NCBI GenBank assembly: GCA_963522175.1
Contig: CAUQXC010000001.1
Location: forward strand, 248,001 to 312,000
Length of the DNA stretch: 64,000 nucleotides
Direction of reading: 5' to 3'
DNA from: CAKAHY01 sp963522175
GTDB lineage: Bacteria; Bacillota; Clostridia; Lachnospirales; Lachnospiraceae
In this document: positions 34,331 through 43,902 of the stretch, piece by piece
Position numbering within the stretch: position 1 is the stretch's first letter
Layout of the letters: each line of letters starts with the position of its first letter
Program-made: the position numbers and the translations under genes
The notes under the pieces: generated by a model
Told to the model about the DNA's origin: nothing
What the model saw: the letters and a program-made list of their open reading frames with translations, nothing else
Databases searched by the model: none

Positions 34331-34996
34331 TTAATAAACATCAAGTTTATTATCTTTTATTAGTGATATTGCCGAACTTGTACCGATTCTGTCACAACCG
34401 GCTTCAATGAAGTTTTCCATATCCTCGATACTCTTCACTCCGCCCGCTGCCTTTATCTTTACGTTTTCGCCAATATTTTCTCTGAATAACTTAATATCTT
34501 CCATGTTCGCTCCGGAAGTACCGAAGCCTGTGGAAGTCTTTATGTAATCGGCTTTCGCATTTGTTACGGCTTTGCACATGGCAATTTTTTCTTCTTTGCT
34601 CAAATAACAGGTCTCCACTATAACCTTTAGAATCTTTTTCCCTACCAGATGCTTTAGGGTAGCTATTTCTTCCTCAACCTTTTTGTATTCGCCGTTTTTA
34701 ACATCGCCTATATTTATGACCATGTCTATTTCATCCGCCCCGTCAAGCAAAGCCTTTTCCGTCTCCTTTACCTTTACAAGAGTATCATGATATCCCAAAG
34801 GAAAGCCCACGACCGTACATATTTTTATTTTGTCGCCGTATTCTTTTTTAACCCTTTTTATGTATGAAGGCGGTATGCAGACCGAAGCCGTGTTATACTC
34901 TATCGCTTCATCGCAGAGTTTTTTTATATCCTCCCATGTAGCAAAGGCTTTAAGTTGTGTATGGTCAACATGCTTAAGAATCTCTTTTATATCCAT
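34331..34996 (-). CDS. deoC: Deoxyribose-phosphate aldolase
   Basis: 221 residues, class I aldolase TIM barrel. The Schiff-base lysine is in YIKTSTGFG; the other active-site lysine is in KAAGGVKS. It cleaves 2-deoxyribose 5-phosphate to acetaldehyde and glyceraldehyde 3-phosphate, the final step of deoxynucleoside breakdown, taking the product of DeoB. Confidence 0.96.
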   Translation of the reverse strand: MDIKEILKHVDHTQLKAFATWEDIKKLCDEAIEYNTASVCIPPSYIKRVKKEYGDKIKICTVVGFPLGYHDTLVKVKETEKALLDGADEIDMVINIGDVKNGEYKKVEEEIATLKHLVGKKILKVIVETCYLSKEEKIAMCKAVTNAKADYIKTSTGFGTSGANMEDIKLFRENIGENVKIKAAGGVKSIEDMENFIEAGCDRIGTSSAISLIKDNKLDVY

Positions 34997-35011
34997 TTGT
35001 TTCCCCCTTAA

Positions 35012-36334
35012 TTAAAACCTATAAACACCTGTTTTGTCAACCTTGGCATATATTAAGGCTTTGTGTTCAGGCTTATTTTGTCCTATTTCAACAGCCTCCT
35101 CATATCTTTTTGCCGCCGTTTGGAATAATTTTTCATCATCGGCATACAATGTAGCTATGGACTCACCCTTTTTCACATAGTCTCCGTACTTTTTATGTAT
35201 TATTATTCCGGCACTGTAATCTATATCGCTGTCCTTCGTTTCTCTTCCGGCACCGAGCATGACGCTTGCAATTCCGAGACTTTCGGTATCCATGGCGATA
35301 ATATAGCCTTCTTTATCCGATATAAGCTCATAGCTGTACTTAGCCTTTATAAACTTATCGGTATCCTCTATTACGCTTGTGTCTCCGCCCTGAGCCTCTA
35401 CCATCTCAACAAGCTTTCTTAAAGCGCTTCCGTCTTCTATGGCTTTTTTAGCCATCTTCATACACTCGTCAAGGCTGCCTTTTTGAGAAAGGAACAGCAT
35501 ATTTGCCGCAATGTTTAAGCAAACTTCGGTAAGATCCTCAGGTCCTTTTCCCCTAAGAGTTTCTACCGCCTCTATGACCTCAAGACTGTTTCCTATGTTC
35601 TTTCCGAGAGGAATGTCCATGTCGGTAATGAGAGCCATGGTATTCTTTCCCGCATTTGTACCTATATCAACCATTTCCCTTGCAAGCTCTATGGATGAAT
35701 CCACCGTCTTCATAAAGGCTCCGCTTCCCGTCTTCACGTCAAGCAGTATACAGTCGTTTCCGGCAGCAAGTTTTTTACTCATTATGGAAACAGCTATAAG
35801 AGGAATGCTGTCAACCGTTGCCGTAACATCTCTTAAAGCATAAAGTTTTTTATCAGCCGGAGCAAGATTACCCGATTGACCTACGACACTTAAGCCTGTT
35901 TTATTTACAATATCAAAGAAAGCTTTCTCATCAAGACTTGTTTTAAATCCCGGTATTGCCTCCAGTTTATCTATCGTTCCGCCGGTATGTCCCAAACCTC
36001 TTCCCGACATTTTTGCCACCTTCACGCCGAAGCTTGCAACTATAGGAGCAATTATAAGTGTTGTCTTATCTCCCACTCCGCCTGTCGAATGCTTATCAAC
36101 CTTGGTTCCTTCTATGCCCGATAAATCAACCATATCACCGGAATGTGCAACGGCAAGAGTCATATAAAGGGTCTCTTCCTTTGTCATCCCCTTAAAATAT
36201 ACCGCCATAAGAAAAGCCGACATTTGATAATCGGGTATATTCCCTGCAACATATTCGTTAACAAGATACTTAATTTCGCCCTCATCAAGCGCAAAACCGT
36301 TTCTTTTTTTCATAATCAAATCGTACATTCTCAT
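35012..36334 (-). CDS. pdp: Pyrimidine-nucleoside (thymidine) phosphorylase
   Basis: 440 residues, nucleoside phosphorylase II family. Motifs: the phosphate-binding stretch DKHSTGGVGDKTTL, MSGRGLGHTGGT, and ALRDVTATVDS; a C-terminal alpha/beta domain follows. It phosphorolyses thymidine, and probably uridine and deoxyuridine, to base and pentose 1-phosphate. The start is fixed by AAAGGGGG eight bases upstream. Choice between pdp and deoA is by Firmicutes context. Confidence 0.94.
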   Translation of the reverse strand: MRMYDLIMKKRNGFALDEGEIKYLVNEYVAGNIPDYQMSAFLMAVYFKGMTKEETLYMTLAVAHSGDMVDLSGIEGTKVDKHSTGGVGDKTTLIIAPIVASFGVKVAKMSGRGLGHTGGTIDKLEAIPGFKTSLDEKAFFDIVNKTGLSVVGQSGNLAPADKKLYALRDVTATVDSIPLIAVSIMSKKLAAGNDCILLDVKTGSGAFMKTVDSSIELAREMVDIGTNAGKNTMALITDMDIPLGKNIGNSLEVIEAVETLRGKGPEDLTEVCLNIAANMLFLSQKGSLDECMKMAKKAIEDGSALRKLVEMVEAQGGDTSVIEDTDKFIKAKYSYELISDKEGYIIAMDTESLGIASVMLGAGRETKDSDIDYSAGIIIHKKYGDYVKKGESIATLYADDEKLFQTAAKRYEEAVEIGQNKPEHKALIYAKVDKTGVYRF

Positions 36335-36351
36335 AAACTCTACCCCCTTTA

Positions 36352-37305
36352 CTATCTGCTTCCCTTATCATAAGGTATACCCTCGGCTCTCGGCGCCTGT
36401 GATTCTCTCGACATAAATGCAAGAACCAATAAGGTCGCTATGTACGGTATCATTTTATATACTTCATTCGGCATATTGAGACTTTTAAGTACCGGAATGG
36501 ATGAATATGCACTTGCCATCGTTTTCATTATTCCGAAGAAAAACGCAGCCATAAATATCTTGTTGCTTCTCCACTGACCGAATATCAACACCGCCAATGC
36601 GAGGAAACCGTAACCCGCAACCGTAGCGTTAAAATTGGTGGATGTAGGAACTACAAAGACAAGTCCTCCTATTCCACCCAAAAAACCGGAAATAAGCACA
36701 CCCGAATATCTTATTTTAGCGACGTTCACTCCGACGGAATCGGCAGCTCCCGGATGCTCACCGCAGGCTCTGAGTCTGAGTCCGAATCTTGTTCTTTTAA
36801 TCACAAATGCAGCTATTATATAAATGGCAAATCCTATATACGTCGTAATATATGCATTTCTGAAAAACAAAGGTCCTATTAAAAAAATATCTCCGAGTAC
36901 AGGAACCTTGTCTATATGGAAGGTATCGTTAAACTGAATCTGCTGCATTCCCTGCACCGTACGTGCAACAAAAATCGCAAAAGCCGGAGCAAACATATTG
37001 AGCGCGGTACCGCTTATCGTCTGGTCCGCCTTCATATTTATCGCCGCAAAAGCATGTAAAAGTGAAAATAAAGCTCCCGTTACTCCCGCAATAAGAAGGG
37101 CTATTATAAGCAAGGTCTGACCGCTCATACTGTTTCCCATTATATTTATAAAGAAAATTCCGGTAAAGGCACCCATTACCATTATTCCTTCCAAAGCGAT
37201 ATTTATAACACCGCTTCGCTCGGAGTACATGGCTCCTATTGCAACTATCAAAAGGGGAATGGCAAAAAACATGGTTTGTTGTGTTATAAAATATACAATA
37301 TTCAT
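36352..37305 (-). CDS. nupQ: Nucleoside ABC transporter permease (second subunit)
   Basis: 317 residues with about nine membrane segments in the BPD_transp_2 layout; conserved loop LRACGEHPGAADSVGVNV and IALEGIMVMGAF. It is paired with the preceding permease gene, whose stop abuts this start. It resembles NupQ (YufQ) of Bacillus, part of the guanosine/nucleoside importer. Confidence 0.92.
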   Translation of the reverse strand: MNIVYFITQQTMFFAIPLLIVAIGAMYSERSGVINIALEGIMVMGAFTGIFFINIMGNSMSGQTLLIIALLIAGVTGALFSLLHAFAAINMKADQTISGTALNMFAPAFAIFVARTVQGMQQIQFNDTFHIDKVPVLGDIFLIGPLFFRNAYITTYIGFAIYIIAAFVIKRTRFGLRLRACGEHPGAADSVGVNVAKIRYSGVLISGFLGGIGGLVFVVPTSTNFNATVAGYGFLALAVLIFGQWRSNKIFMAAFFFGIMKTMASAYSSIPVLKSLNMPNEVYKMIPYIATLLVLAFMSRESQAPRAEGIPYDKGSR

Positions 37306-38397
37306 TTACTTTTCCCCCTTCTTTACTTTTGTCCCGAGTTTTGCAATAAAGCTCCTGAACAACAGGGACAGTGCCGCGCAATATATGATAGCCGCAATGA
37401 TTATATCTATAACCTCCGGCGCAAAATCAAATAATTGCATGTTATATCCGCCTACAGTTATATAGGCTATAAATAATCCCGAGAACAAGACTCCTATAGG
37501 ATTGGACTGACCGAGCAGGGCTACCGATATACCCGCAAAACCCTCAGGTGCTATTACATCCAGAACCTGCAGGTATTTTCCCGAATTTGCGAGGTATAAA
37601 AGCGCTCCGCCCACACCTGCAAGGGCTCCCGCAATGATCATGGACAAAATAACCGTTCTTTTTTCATTAATACCCGCATACTTACTTGCAAATTTATTCT
37701 TTCCGCAAGCCTTAAGCTCATATCCCAAGGTTGTTTTTTCAAGTATTATATAAATAATAATTACGAAAGCGATTACTATTAAAATTCCTATATTTATACT
37801 CGTTCCCGGGAATATAAGATCCAGCCCCGCCTTAGGAAGGTTTGCCGTTTTTGCAACCGCCATAGATTGGTTTTTTACCTGATTGTATACAGTGGTTCTT
37901 ATTCCCATATTAACAAGATACATCCCTATGTAGTTCATCATGATGGCGGAAATAACTTCATTAACGTTAAAAAATGCTTTAAGAAGTCCGGGAACAAAGC
38001 CCCACACGGCTCCCGCCAAAAATGCGGCGGTGACAGCCGCAAGGCAATGTAAGCCCGAAGGCAGAAAATTCCATTTGACACCTACGTAAATTGCCGCAAA
38101 GGCTCCCATTGTAAACTGTCCCGAAGCGCCTATATTGAAAAGCCCCGTTTTAAACGCAAAGCCTACGGACAGTCCCGTCATAATAATAGGGGTCGCTATG
38201 TAAAGCATCTGCCCTATTCCCTTGATTCCGTCCGTAAAACCGCCTTGAACTATCATCATAAAGCCGCCGTATGCCTGAGCCGGATTACTTACTATAAGTA
38301 TTATAAGACCGAAAATAAGACCGCACACAATGGCAAGTACGGAAGCAAAAAATCCCGAAAAACTCTCACTCTTGAAAAAATTATTTTTAAGCTTCAT
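37306..38397 (-). CDS. nupP: Nucleoside ABC transporter permease (first subunit)
   Basis: 363 residues with 8-10 membrane segments. Conserved loop ELKACGKNKFASKYAGIN and FNIGASGQFTMGAF match the NupP (YufP) branch of BPD_transp_2 permeases. The start lies inside the end of nupO (overlap about 11 bp), and the stop abuts nupQ, so expression is coupled. Confidence 0.92.
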   Translation of the reverse strand: MKLKNNFFKSESFSGFFASVLAIVCGLIFGLIILIVSNPAQAYGGFMMIVQGGFTDGIKGIGQMLYIATPIIMTGLSVGFAFKTGLFNIGASGQFTMGAFAAIYVGVKWNFLPSGLHCLAAVTAAFLAGAVWGFVPGLLKAFFNVNEVISAIMMNYIGMYLVNMGIRTTVYNQVKNQSMAVAKTANLPKAGLDLIFPGTSINIGILIVIAFVIIIYIILEKTTLGYELKACGKNKFASKYAGINEKRTVILSMIIAGALAGVGGALLYLANSGKYLQVLDVIAPEGFAGISVALLGQSNPIGVLFSGLFIAYITVGGYNMQLFDFAPEVIDIIIAAIIYCAALSLLFRSFIAKLGTKVKKGEK

Positions 38398-39916
38398 TTA
38401 CCGCACCTCTTTTTGCGCCCGCCATATAAAGACCAAGCTCTTCTACACTGATTTCCTTAGGTTTTACATCCGCCACTATTTCGCCCTCGTACATAACGAG
38501 TATTCTGTCACTCACGTCCATAACCTCGTCAAGCTCCAAGGATACCAGCAAAACCGCCTTACCGTTATCCCTCATATCTATAAGCTGCTTATGTATGTAC
38601 TCTATAGCTCCTACGTCGAGACCTCTTACCGGCTGTACCGCAATTATAAGCTCCGGATTTCTGTCGATTTCCCTCGCAATGATTGCTTTCTGCTGGTTTC
38701 CGCCCGACATTCCTCTTACTATACTGTTTTCTCCGTGTGCGGAACGTATATCGAAGCTTTCTATCAGTTTTTTTGCATAAGCTTTTATAGCATCAAACTT
38801 AAGAAAGCCGTTTTTCTGAAACTTGTCGGTATAATAGCTTTGTAAAATAAGGTTTTCAGCCAGAGTATAGTCAAGCACCAAACCGTGCTTATGTCTGTCC
38901 TCCGGTATATGAGCCATACCCGAAATACACCTGTTTCTTATACTTTCCTTGCTTATATCCTTTGAATTCAGGAAAATGCTTCCTTCATCTATGGGTGCAA
39001 GTCCCGTTATTCCGTATACGAGCTCAGACTGACCGTTTCCGTCTATTCCCGCTATTGTTAGAATCTCTCCTCTTCTTGCCTTGAATGAAACGTTTTTAAC
39101 CGCATCTTTACCGTGCTTTGACTTCATAGTAACATTCTTAAGCTCCAAAACCGTCTCTCCCGGCTCGGATTCTTTTTTGTCAAGCTTGAAATTAATCTTA
39201 CGTCCGACCATCATCTCGGACATTTCTTCTTTTGTCGCAGTAGCAACATCTATAGTACCTATATACTTGCCTTTTCTTAAGACGCTGCATCTGTTTGCAA
39301 CCGCCTTTATCTCATTGAGCTTATGTGTAATGAAAATTATGGATTTCCCTTCCGATACGAGCTGCTTCATAACCTTCATAAGCTCGTCTATTTCCTGAGG
39401 TGTCAAAACCGCCGTAGGCTCGTCAAAGATTATAACTTCATTGTCGCAGTATAATGACTTTAAAATTTCGACTCTTTGCTGCATACCTACGGTTATATCG
39501 CTTATATAAGCATCAGGATCTATCTTGAACTTATATCTTTCACTGAGCTCTATGACCTTCTTTCTGGCTTCATCCATTTTAAGAATGCCGGATTTTACGG
39601 TTTCGTGACCCAAAACTATACTTTCGAGTACGGTAAAGTTATGTACCAGCTTAAAATGCTGATGCACCATACCTATACCCAAATCGTTCGCATCATTCGG
39701 ATTCTTGATATTAACTTCCTTGCCCTTTATCTTGATCTGCCCGCTTTCAGGCACATACAATCCGAAAAGTATGCTCATAAGAGTGGATTTTCCGGCTCCG
39801 TTTTCTCCCAAAAGAGCGTGTATCTCTCCCTTTTCAAGCCTTAGAGATATGTCGTCATTAGCCTTAAAATCTCCGAACTGCTTGGTGATATGGTTCATTT
39901 CCACAACATATTCCAT
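38387..39916 (-). CDS. nupO: Nucleoside ABC transporter ATPase, two ABC domains
   Basis: 509 residues with duplicated ATPase modules. The first has Walker A GENGAGKSTLMS and Walker B IIFDEPTAVL. The second has a degenerate Walker A, GIDGNGQSELVY, and a signature MSGGNQQKAIIARE. This is the standard NupO (YufO)/sugar-ABC arrangement. It powers nucleoside uptake with NupP, NupQ and the BMP lipoprotein. Confidence 0.95.
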   Translation of the reverse strand: MEYVVEMNHITKQFGDFKANDDISLRLEKGEIHALLGENGAGKSTLMSILFGLYVPESGQIKIKGKEVNIKNPNDANDLGIGMVHQHFKLVHNFTVLESIVLGHETVKSGILKMDEARKKVIELSERYKFKIDPDAYISDITVGMQQRVEILKSLYCDNEVIIFDEPTAVLTPQEIDELMKVMKQLVSEGKSIIFITHKLNEIKAVANRCSVLRKGKYIGTIDVATATKEEMSEMMVGRKINFKLDKKESEPGETVLELKNVTMKSKHGKDAVKNVSFKARRGEILTIAGIDGNGQSELVYGITGLAPIDEGSIFLNSKDISKESIRNRCISGMAHIPEDRHKHGLVLDYTLAENLILQSYYTDKFQKNGFLKFDAIKAYAKKLIESFDIRSAHGENSIVRGMSGGNQQKAIIAREIDRNPELIIAVQPVRGLDVGAIEYIHKQLIDMRDNGKAVLLVSLELDEVMDVSDRILVMYEGEIVADVKPKEISVEELGLYMAGAKRGAVNEA

Positions 39917-39931
39917 GAAATTTACCCCTTT

Positions 39932-40345
39932 CTACGCCAAATCCTTAGGTCCGAAACCAAAGGGCAGTATGTCCTTTAAGCTATAGCCCTTTATCTTTCC
40001 TTTACCGTTTGCCAATATAATCTCAAAGGTATCGGGATTACAAAACTCCGCCATAACCTGCCTGCACACCCCGCAAGGTGCACATAGCTCATCCGGCTCG
40101 CTTCCTTCCTTAGCACCTACAACCGCAATTTTCTCAAACTCTTTTTCTCCCTCCGATACCGCCTTGAAAAAAGCGGTCCTCTCGGCACAATTTGTAGGAG
40201 TATATGCGGCATTTTCTATGTTGCAGCCGTGATAAAGCTTTCCGCTTTTTGTGAGCAGCGCCGCCCCCACTTTAAAGCCCGAATACGGTGCATACGCCAT
40301 AAGTCTGGCTTTTTTCGCTTCTTCAAACAATTCAATATCCGTCAT
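39932..40345 (-). CDS. cdd: Cytidine deaminase
   Basis: 137 residues. Zinc site: Cys and catalytic Glu in NCAERTAFF, with CGVCRQV supplying two more Cys ligands; substrate loop GCNIENAAY. It converts cytidine and deoxycytidine to uridine and deoxyuridine for phosphorolysis by Pdp. It lies 17 bp after deoB and 15 bp before nupO. Confidence 0.96.
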   Translation of the reverse strand: MTDIELFEEAKKARLMAYAPYSGFKVGAALLTKSGKLYHGCNIENAAYTPTNCAERTAFFKAVSEGEKEFEKIAVVGAKEGSEPDELCAPCGVCRQVMAEFCNPDTFEIILANGKGKIKGYSLKDILPFGFGPKDLA

Positions 40346-40362
40346 CCCTGTCTCCCGAAATC

Positions 40363-41526
40363 CTACATAATTTTATCTTTAAAGCTTATTCCGTCGGTAT
40401 TATTTTCCACCCCGAATATATCCAGAATAGTAGCCGCTATATCGGCATAGCTCTTTCTTGTACCCAGATTAACATTCTTTTTAATATTTTTTCCGTACGC
40501 CAAAAACGGTACACATTCTCTGGTATGGTCGGTTCCCGAATAGCCCGGGTCGCAACCGTGGTCGGCTGTAATCATTACCACATCCGTATCTTTCATTTTT
40601 GAAAGAAAGCTTCCGAGCTGCTCGTCAAACTTTGATACCGCCTTAGCATAGCCGTCAATATCTCTTCTGTGACCGTAAATCATATCCGTATCAACCAAAT
40701 TTATAAATCCGAGTCCCTTAAAATCCTTATCCAAAAGCTCTATGCTCTTATTCATACCGTCCACATTGTCGCTCGTTCTTTGGGTATGCATAATACCCTT
40801 TCCCGCGAAAATATCGTATATCTTACCTATTCCGTAGGTCTCATAGCCTGCCTCCACCAAGGCGTCAAGCATATTGTCTTTAGGAAGCAGGGAAAAATCG
40901 TGTCTGCCCGAAGTTCTTGTATAGTTACCCTCTTCGCCGGTGAAAGGTCTGGCAATAACTCTTCCCACACCGTGTTCTCCCTGCAAAATCTCTCTCGCGA
41001 TCTCGCAATATCTGTAAAGTTCCTCAAGAGGAACAACGGATTCATGCGCCGCTATCTGAAAAACACTGTCGGCGGATGTATAAACTATAAGCTTTCCGCT
41101 ATCCACATGCTCCTTACCGTAATCCTTTATTACCTCCGTTCCGGAATAAGGTTTGTTACACAATACACCTCTTCCCGTACGCTTGCTGAATTCATCCAAA
41201 ACCTCCTTAGGAAAACCGTCGGGATATGTAGGCAGAGCCTTAGGAGAAATAATCCCCGCCATCTCCCAGTGTCCTATTGTGGTATCTTTTCCATTTGAGC
41301 TTTCTTCAAGCCTTGCATAGGCACCGAGCGCATCCTCCCTGTGTCCAAGATAAGAAGCTCCGTCTATGTTACTCAGACCCAGACTTAACATATTCGGTGT
41401 ATTGTAATACTTGGAACCGCTTATTGTTTTTAAGGTATTTGCACCCTCATCTCCGAAAGCTTTAGCATCGGGAGCATCCCCCATTCCGCAACTGTCCAAA
41501 ACCATCAAAAAAATCCTTCCAACCAT
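40363..41526 (-). CDS. deoB: Phosphopentomutase
   Basis: 387 residues from the ATG at 41526, which has AAGGAGG upstream. Alkaline-phosphatase superfamily metal motifs: MVLDSCGMGDAPDA at the start and ITADHGCDPGYSGTDHTRE near the end; the phosphorylated Thr lies in GKDTTIGHWEM. It interconverts (deoxy)ribose 1-phosphate and 5-phosphate, linking the phosphorylases to DeoC and the pentose phosphate pathway. First gene of the operon. Confidence 0.96.
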   Translation of the reverse strand: MVGRIFLMVLDSCGMGDAPDAKAFGDEGANTLKTISGSKYYNTPNMLSLGLSNIDGASYLGHREDALGAYARLEESSNGKDTTIGHWEMAGIISPKALPTYPDGFPKEVLDEFSKRTGRGVLCNKPYSGTEVIKDYGKEHVDSGKLIVYTSADSVFQIAAHESVVPLEELYRYCEIAREILQGEHGVGRVIARPFTGEEGNYTRTSGRHDFSLLPKDNMLDALVEAGYETYGIGKIYDIFAGKGIMHTQRTSDNVDGMNKSIELLDKDFKGLGFINLVDTDMIYGHRRDIDGYAKAVSKFDEQLGSFLSKMKDTDVVMITADHGCDPGYSGTDHTRECVPFLAYGKNIKKNVNLGTRKSYADIAATILDIFGVENNTDGISFKDKIM

Positions 41527-41554
41527 CTGTTGCACCTCCTTCATTCTTCCTACT

Positions 41555-41583
41555 ATAATACATTATTTACAGAGTTCCGTCAA
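41555..41583 (-). promoter_or_regulatory. Promoter of the nucleoside salvage operon
   Basis: Minus strand: TTGACG (41583-41578), a 17-bp spacer, TATTAT (41560-41555), about 29 bp ahead of the deoB start. No obvious operator palindrome or riboswitch fits in the short leader. Confidence 0.6.
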
Positions 41584-41621
41584 TTTTCATAATTTTATTT
41601 ACGAACTTGAATTTTAACTGA

Positions 41622-41655
41622 AAACAGGATGTAAACCTAAGCTCACATCCTGTTT
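41622..41655 (-). terminator. Terminator at the end of the glycoconjugate cluster
   Basis: Perfect 11-bp stem AAACAGGATGT (41622-41632) / ACATCCTGTTT (41645-41655). A TTTT run follows on the minus strand. It separates the gtrA-like gene from the deoB promoter. Confidence 0.7.
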
Positions 41656-41657
41656 GA

Positions 41658-42113
41658 TTATTTCTTAAAAACATATACTTTGCTTATGATATAATTTAAA
41701 ACTATCACTATTACCTGTGCAGCCAGCTTAACCGGAAGGCTTGCGAATTTAAGCCATGTTATGAACACCAGAATGATTATTTCCTCTATAACCAAAGTAA
41801 AACCTCTGCCGGCGGTGAAGGAAAGCATCTGCTTTAAAAACTGTGTATTCGTTTCGGTTTTACCGTCAAAGACCCAAATTCTGTTGGTGAAAAACTGAAA
41901 AAGTACACAGATAAGCCAAGTGATGACATTCGCAATCAGCTCATTAAGCCCCACACTTATATTCAAAAAATAATATAAGGCTATATTCAGAAAAAATGCC
42001 AAGCCGCCAAAAAACAGATACAGTAAAACCTCTTTATTTTTTTTATAAAAGGGTTCGAAAATATTTAATACGGGAAGAGACATAAGTCTGTCAAAAATAT
42101 TGGGACCTCTCAT
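41658..42113 (-). CDS. GtrA family membrane protein
   Basis: 151 residues with four membrane segments. GtrA pattern: FFGGLAFFLNIALYYFL, then FFTNRIWVF. GtrA-like proteins are thought to flip polyprenyl-phosphate-linked sugars across the membrane. It is the last gene of the cluster that includes a DPM1-like transferase and a very large membrane protein, which would use such a substrate. Confidence 0.88.
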   Translation of the reverse strand: MRGPNIFDRLMSLPVLNIFEPFYKKNKEVLLYLFFGGLAFFLNIALYYFLNISVGLNELIANVITWLICVLFQFFTNRIWVFDGKTETNTQFLKQMLSFTAGRGFTLVIEEIIILVFITWLKFASLPVKLAAQVIVIVLNYIISKVYVFKK

Positions 42114-42121
42114 AAAACCTC

Positions 42122-42862
42122 TTACTCCAACTCTTTATAAACCGTACTGAGCTTCGCTTCCTCAAACTCCTCCGGAGTTCCGAAGGAAACGTGTTCGTCC
42201 GTATTGAAATTTTTAATTTTAAGCTTGTCCTTTGCCATTTCGTTATACACTCCGCTGACAAAATACTCAGAATAAGAGCAGTTATCCAGATATTTTCCTA
42301 CTTCTTTTTCAAAGATCTGTCTGTTTTTAAAGTAATATGCCCCGCATACGGCATCATTGCTTATCGCCTGTTTTTCCACGGTTCTGTTAACAAAGCCTTC
42401 TTCATCAAATGCTACAAAACTGAACTTGGGATCTTCGGATTTAAAGGTCAGTAAAGCTCCGTCAAGCTCATTAAATCTCTCAAGCTTACAAAAGTCGGCA
42501 AACTCCCTGCATATAAACAGATGGTCACAGTCGTTAAACATTATAGGTCTGTCATTATCTATATTTTTAATTCCCTCCATACAGGTGAGAACCGCTCCCG
42601 GCAAAACCTTTTCTATAATATTGATTTTTGCTTGCGGATAATACTCATAAATTCTTTTATCTATGGAGAACTTTTCCACATGCTCTCTTAAAACCACAAA
42701 GGTAAGACTCTCAACATCGGTAAACTTTAAAATAGACTGAGCAGCCCAATAAAAAAACGGTTTTTTGTATATTTCTATAAGCGGCTTCGGAAGATTAAAT
42801 CCGTGATTTCCGAAACGGGTTCCGCCGCCGCCCATAGGCATTATCAAATTCAATTTAGACAT
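42122..42862 (-). CDS. Sugar-phosphate nucleotidyltransferase-like protein
   Basis: 246 residues, NTP_transferase fold. The nucleotide loop near the start reads MPMGGGGTRF and the following substrate lysine is in NLPKPLIEI; an acidic metal pair lies in FNDCDH. It should make a nucleotide-activated sugar (or related polyol) from NTP and a phosphorylated substrate. The specific sugar cannot be read. It is 13 bp after the epimerase gene. Confidence 0.82.
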   Translation of the reverse strand: MSKLNLIMPMGGGGTRFGNHGFNLPKPLIEIYKKPFFYWAAQSILKFTDVESLTFVVLREHVEKFSIDKRIYEYYPQAKINIIEKVLPGAVLTCMEGIKNIDNDRPIMFNDCDHLFICREFADFCKLERFNELDGALLTFKSEDPKFSFVAFDEEGFVNRTVEKQAISNDAVCGAYYFKNRQIFEKEVGKYLDNCSYSEYFVSGVYNEMAKDKLKIKNFNTDEHVSFGTPEEFEEAKLSTVYKELE

Positions 42863-42875
42863 ATACTTTCTCCTA

Positions 42876-43889
42876 TTATAACCTGCTTAACAGCTCACAC
42901 TCGTTTTCTATAACTCTTCTAAGCCCTTCTTCTATATCTATCTTAGGACTCCATCCGTATTTTACCTTTGCATACGAGTTATCACAGAGCGAGTATTTGT
43001 TTATCTCTTCTTTAAGAATTGACTCTTTGATTTTGTAAACTCCCTCGAATAATTCCGGATACTTTTCCCAATAATGGGCATCACTTGCGTATTCGGGCTT
43101 AATATCTTTATTCATAATTTTTGAGGCAATCGCATACATCTCATTTACGGAATAATTCTTTAAGGACGAGCAGTTTACACAGTCAAAGCCCTCTCCCTTC
43201 CGAACCGCAAGAGCGAGGTCAACCAAATCATCGACGTAAACATAGTCTCTTCTCTGATTTCCGTCCGAATGGAATACAGGCACCCTGTCATAATACAGCT
43301 CTCTAATCATATAGGCGACAAAAGGCGGCTGTTTTCTCAAGCAATCTATATGAGGACCGTAAACATTGGCAAATCTTATGCAGGTAACACTCATACCGTA
43401 GGTATCACAAAAGGATTGTGCAAATCTTTCAGCAACATATTTTGTATTCGGATATATAAGCGTAGGAAGTTCAAAGCTTTCTTCTTTTGTAGGAAAGTTT
43501 TTATCATTCTCATAAATTGCATTTGTACTTGCCTGTATAAGCTTTTTAATGCCGTACTTTCTGCCGTTCTCCAAAAGGTTTACAAGCCCGACGGTATTTA
43601 CCTCTATCGCCTCCGCCGGATTTGACTGGCAGTCCGGAAGAGGAGCTATTCCCGCCAGATTATAAATATAGTCCACATCGCCTTTTTGAAGCAGGGAAGC
43701 TATACCCTCTCTGTCTCTTATATCCATCTTTATAACTTCTTTTCTGAAGTCATGCTCCTTAAAAATAAGATTATCTTCTTTGCCGTAAGAAAAGTTATCG
43801 ATCAAAATCAGCTCATCCTTATTTTTCCAAAGTCTGTATGCCAACTGTGAACCTATGAAACCTGCCGCACCCGTAATTAAAATTTTCAT
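42876..43889 (-). CDS. NAD-dependent sugar epimerase/dehydratase, extended SDR family
   Basis: 337 residues. Rossmann loop GAAGFIGSQL near the start; catalytic Tyr-x-x-x-Lys in YPNTKYVAE with a Ser/Thr-rich strand (IQASTNAIYE) before it; RFANVYGP is typical of GalE-like enzymes. It likely epimerises or dehydrates an NDP-sugar. The ATG at 43889 is favoured over the adjacent GTG by spacing from AAGGAGG. Confidence 0.9.
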   Translation of the reverse strand: MKILITGAAGFIGSQLAYRLWKNKDELILIDNFSYGKEDNLIFKEHDFRKEVIKMDIRDREGIASLLQKGDVDYIYNLAGIAPLPDCQSNPAEAIEVNTVGLVNLLENGRKYGIKKLIQASTNAIYENDKNFPTKEESFELPTLIYPNTKYVAERFAQSFCDTYGMSVTCIRFANVYGPHIDCLRKQPPFVAYMIRELYYDRVPVFHSDGNQRRDYVYVDDLVDLALAVRKGEGFDCVNCSSLKNYSVNEMYAIASKIMNKDIKPEYASDAHYWEKYPELFEGVYKIKESILKEEINKYSLCDNSYAKVKYGWSPKIDIEEGLRRVIENECELLSRL

Positions 43890-43902
43890 CACTCAAACCT
43901 CC

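Noticed and set aside
40669..41298. 209-codon frame antisense to deoB
   Set aside because: Mirror of DeoB codons; no start context and no recognisable motifs.
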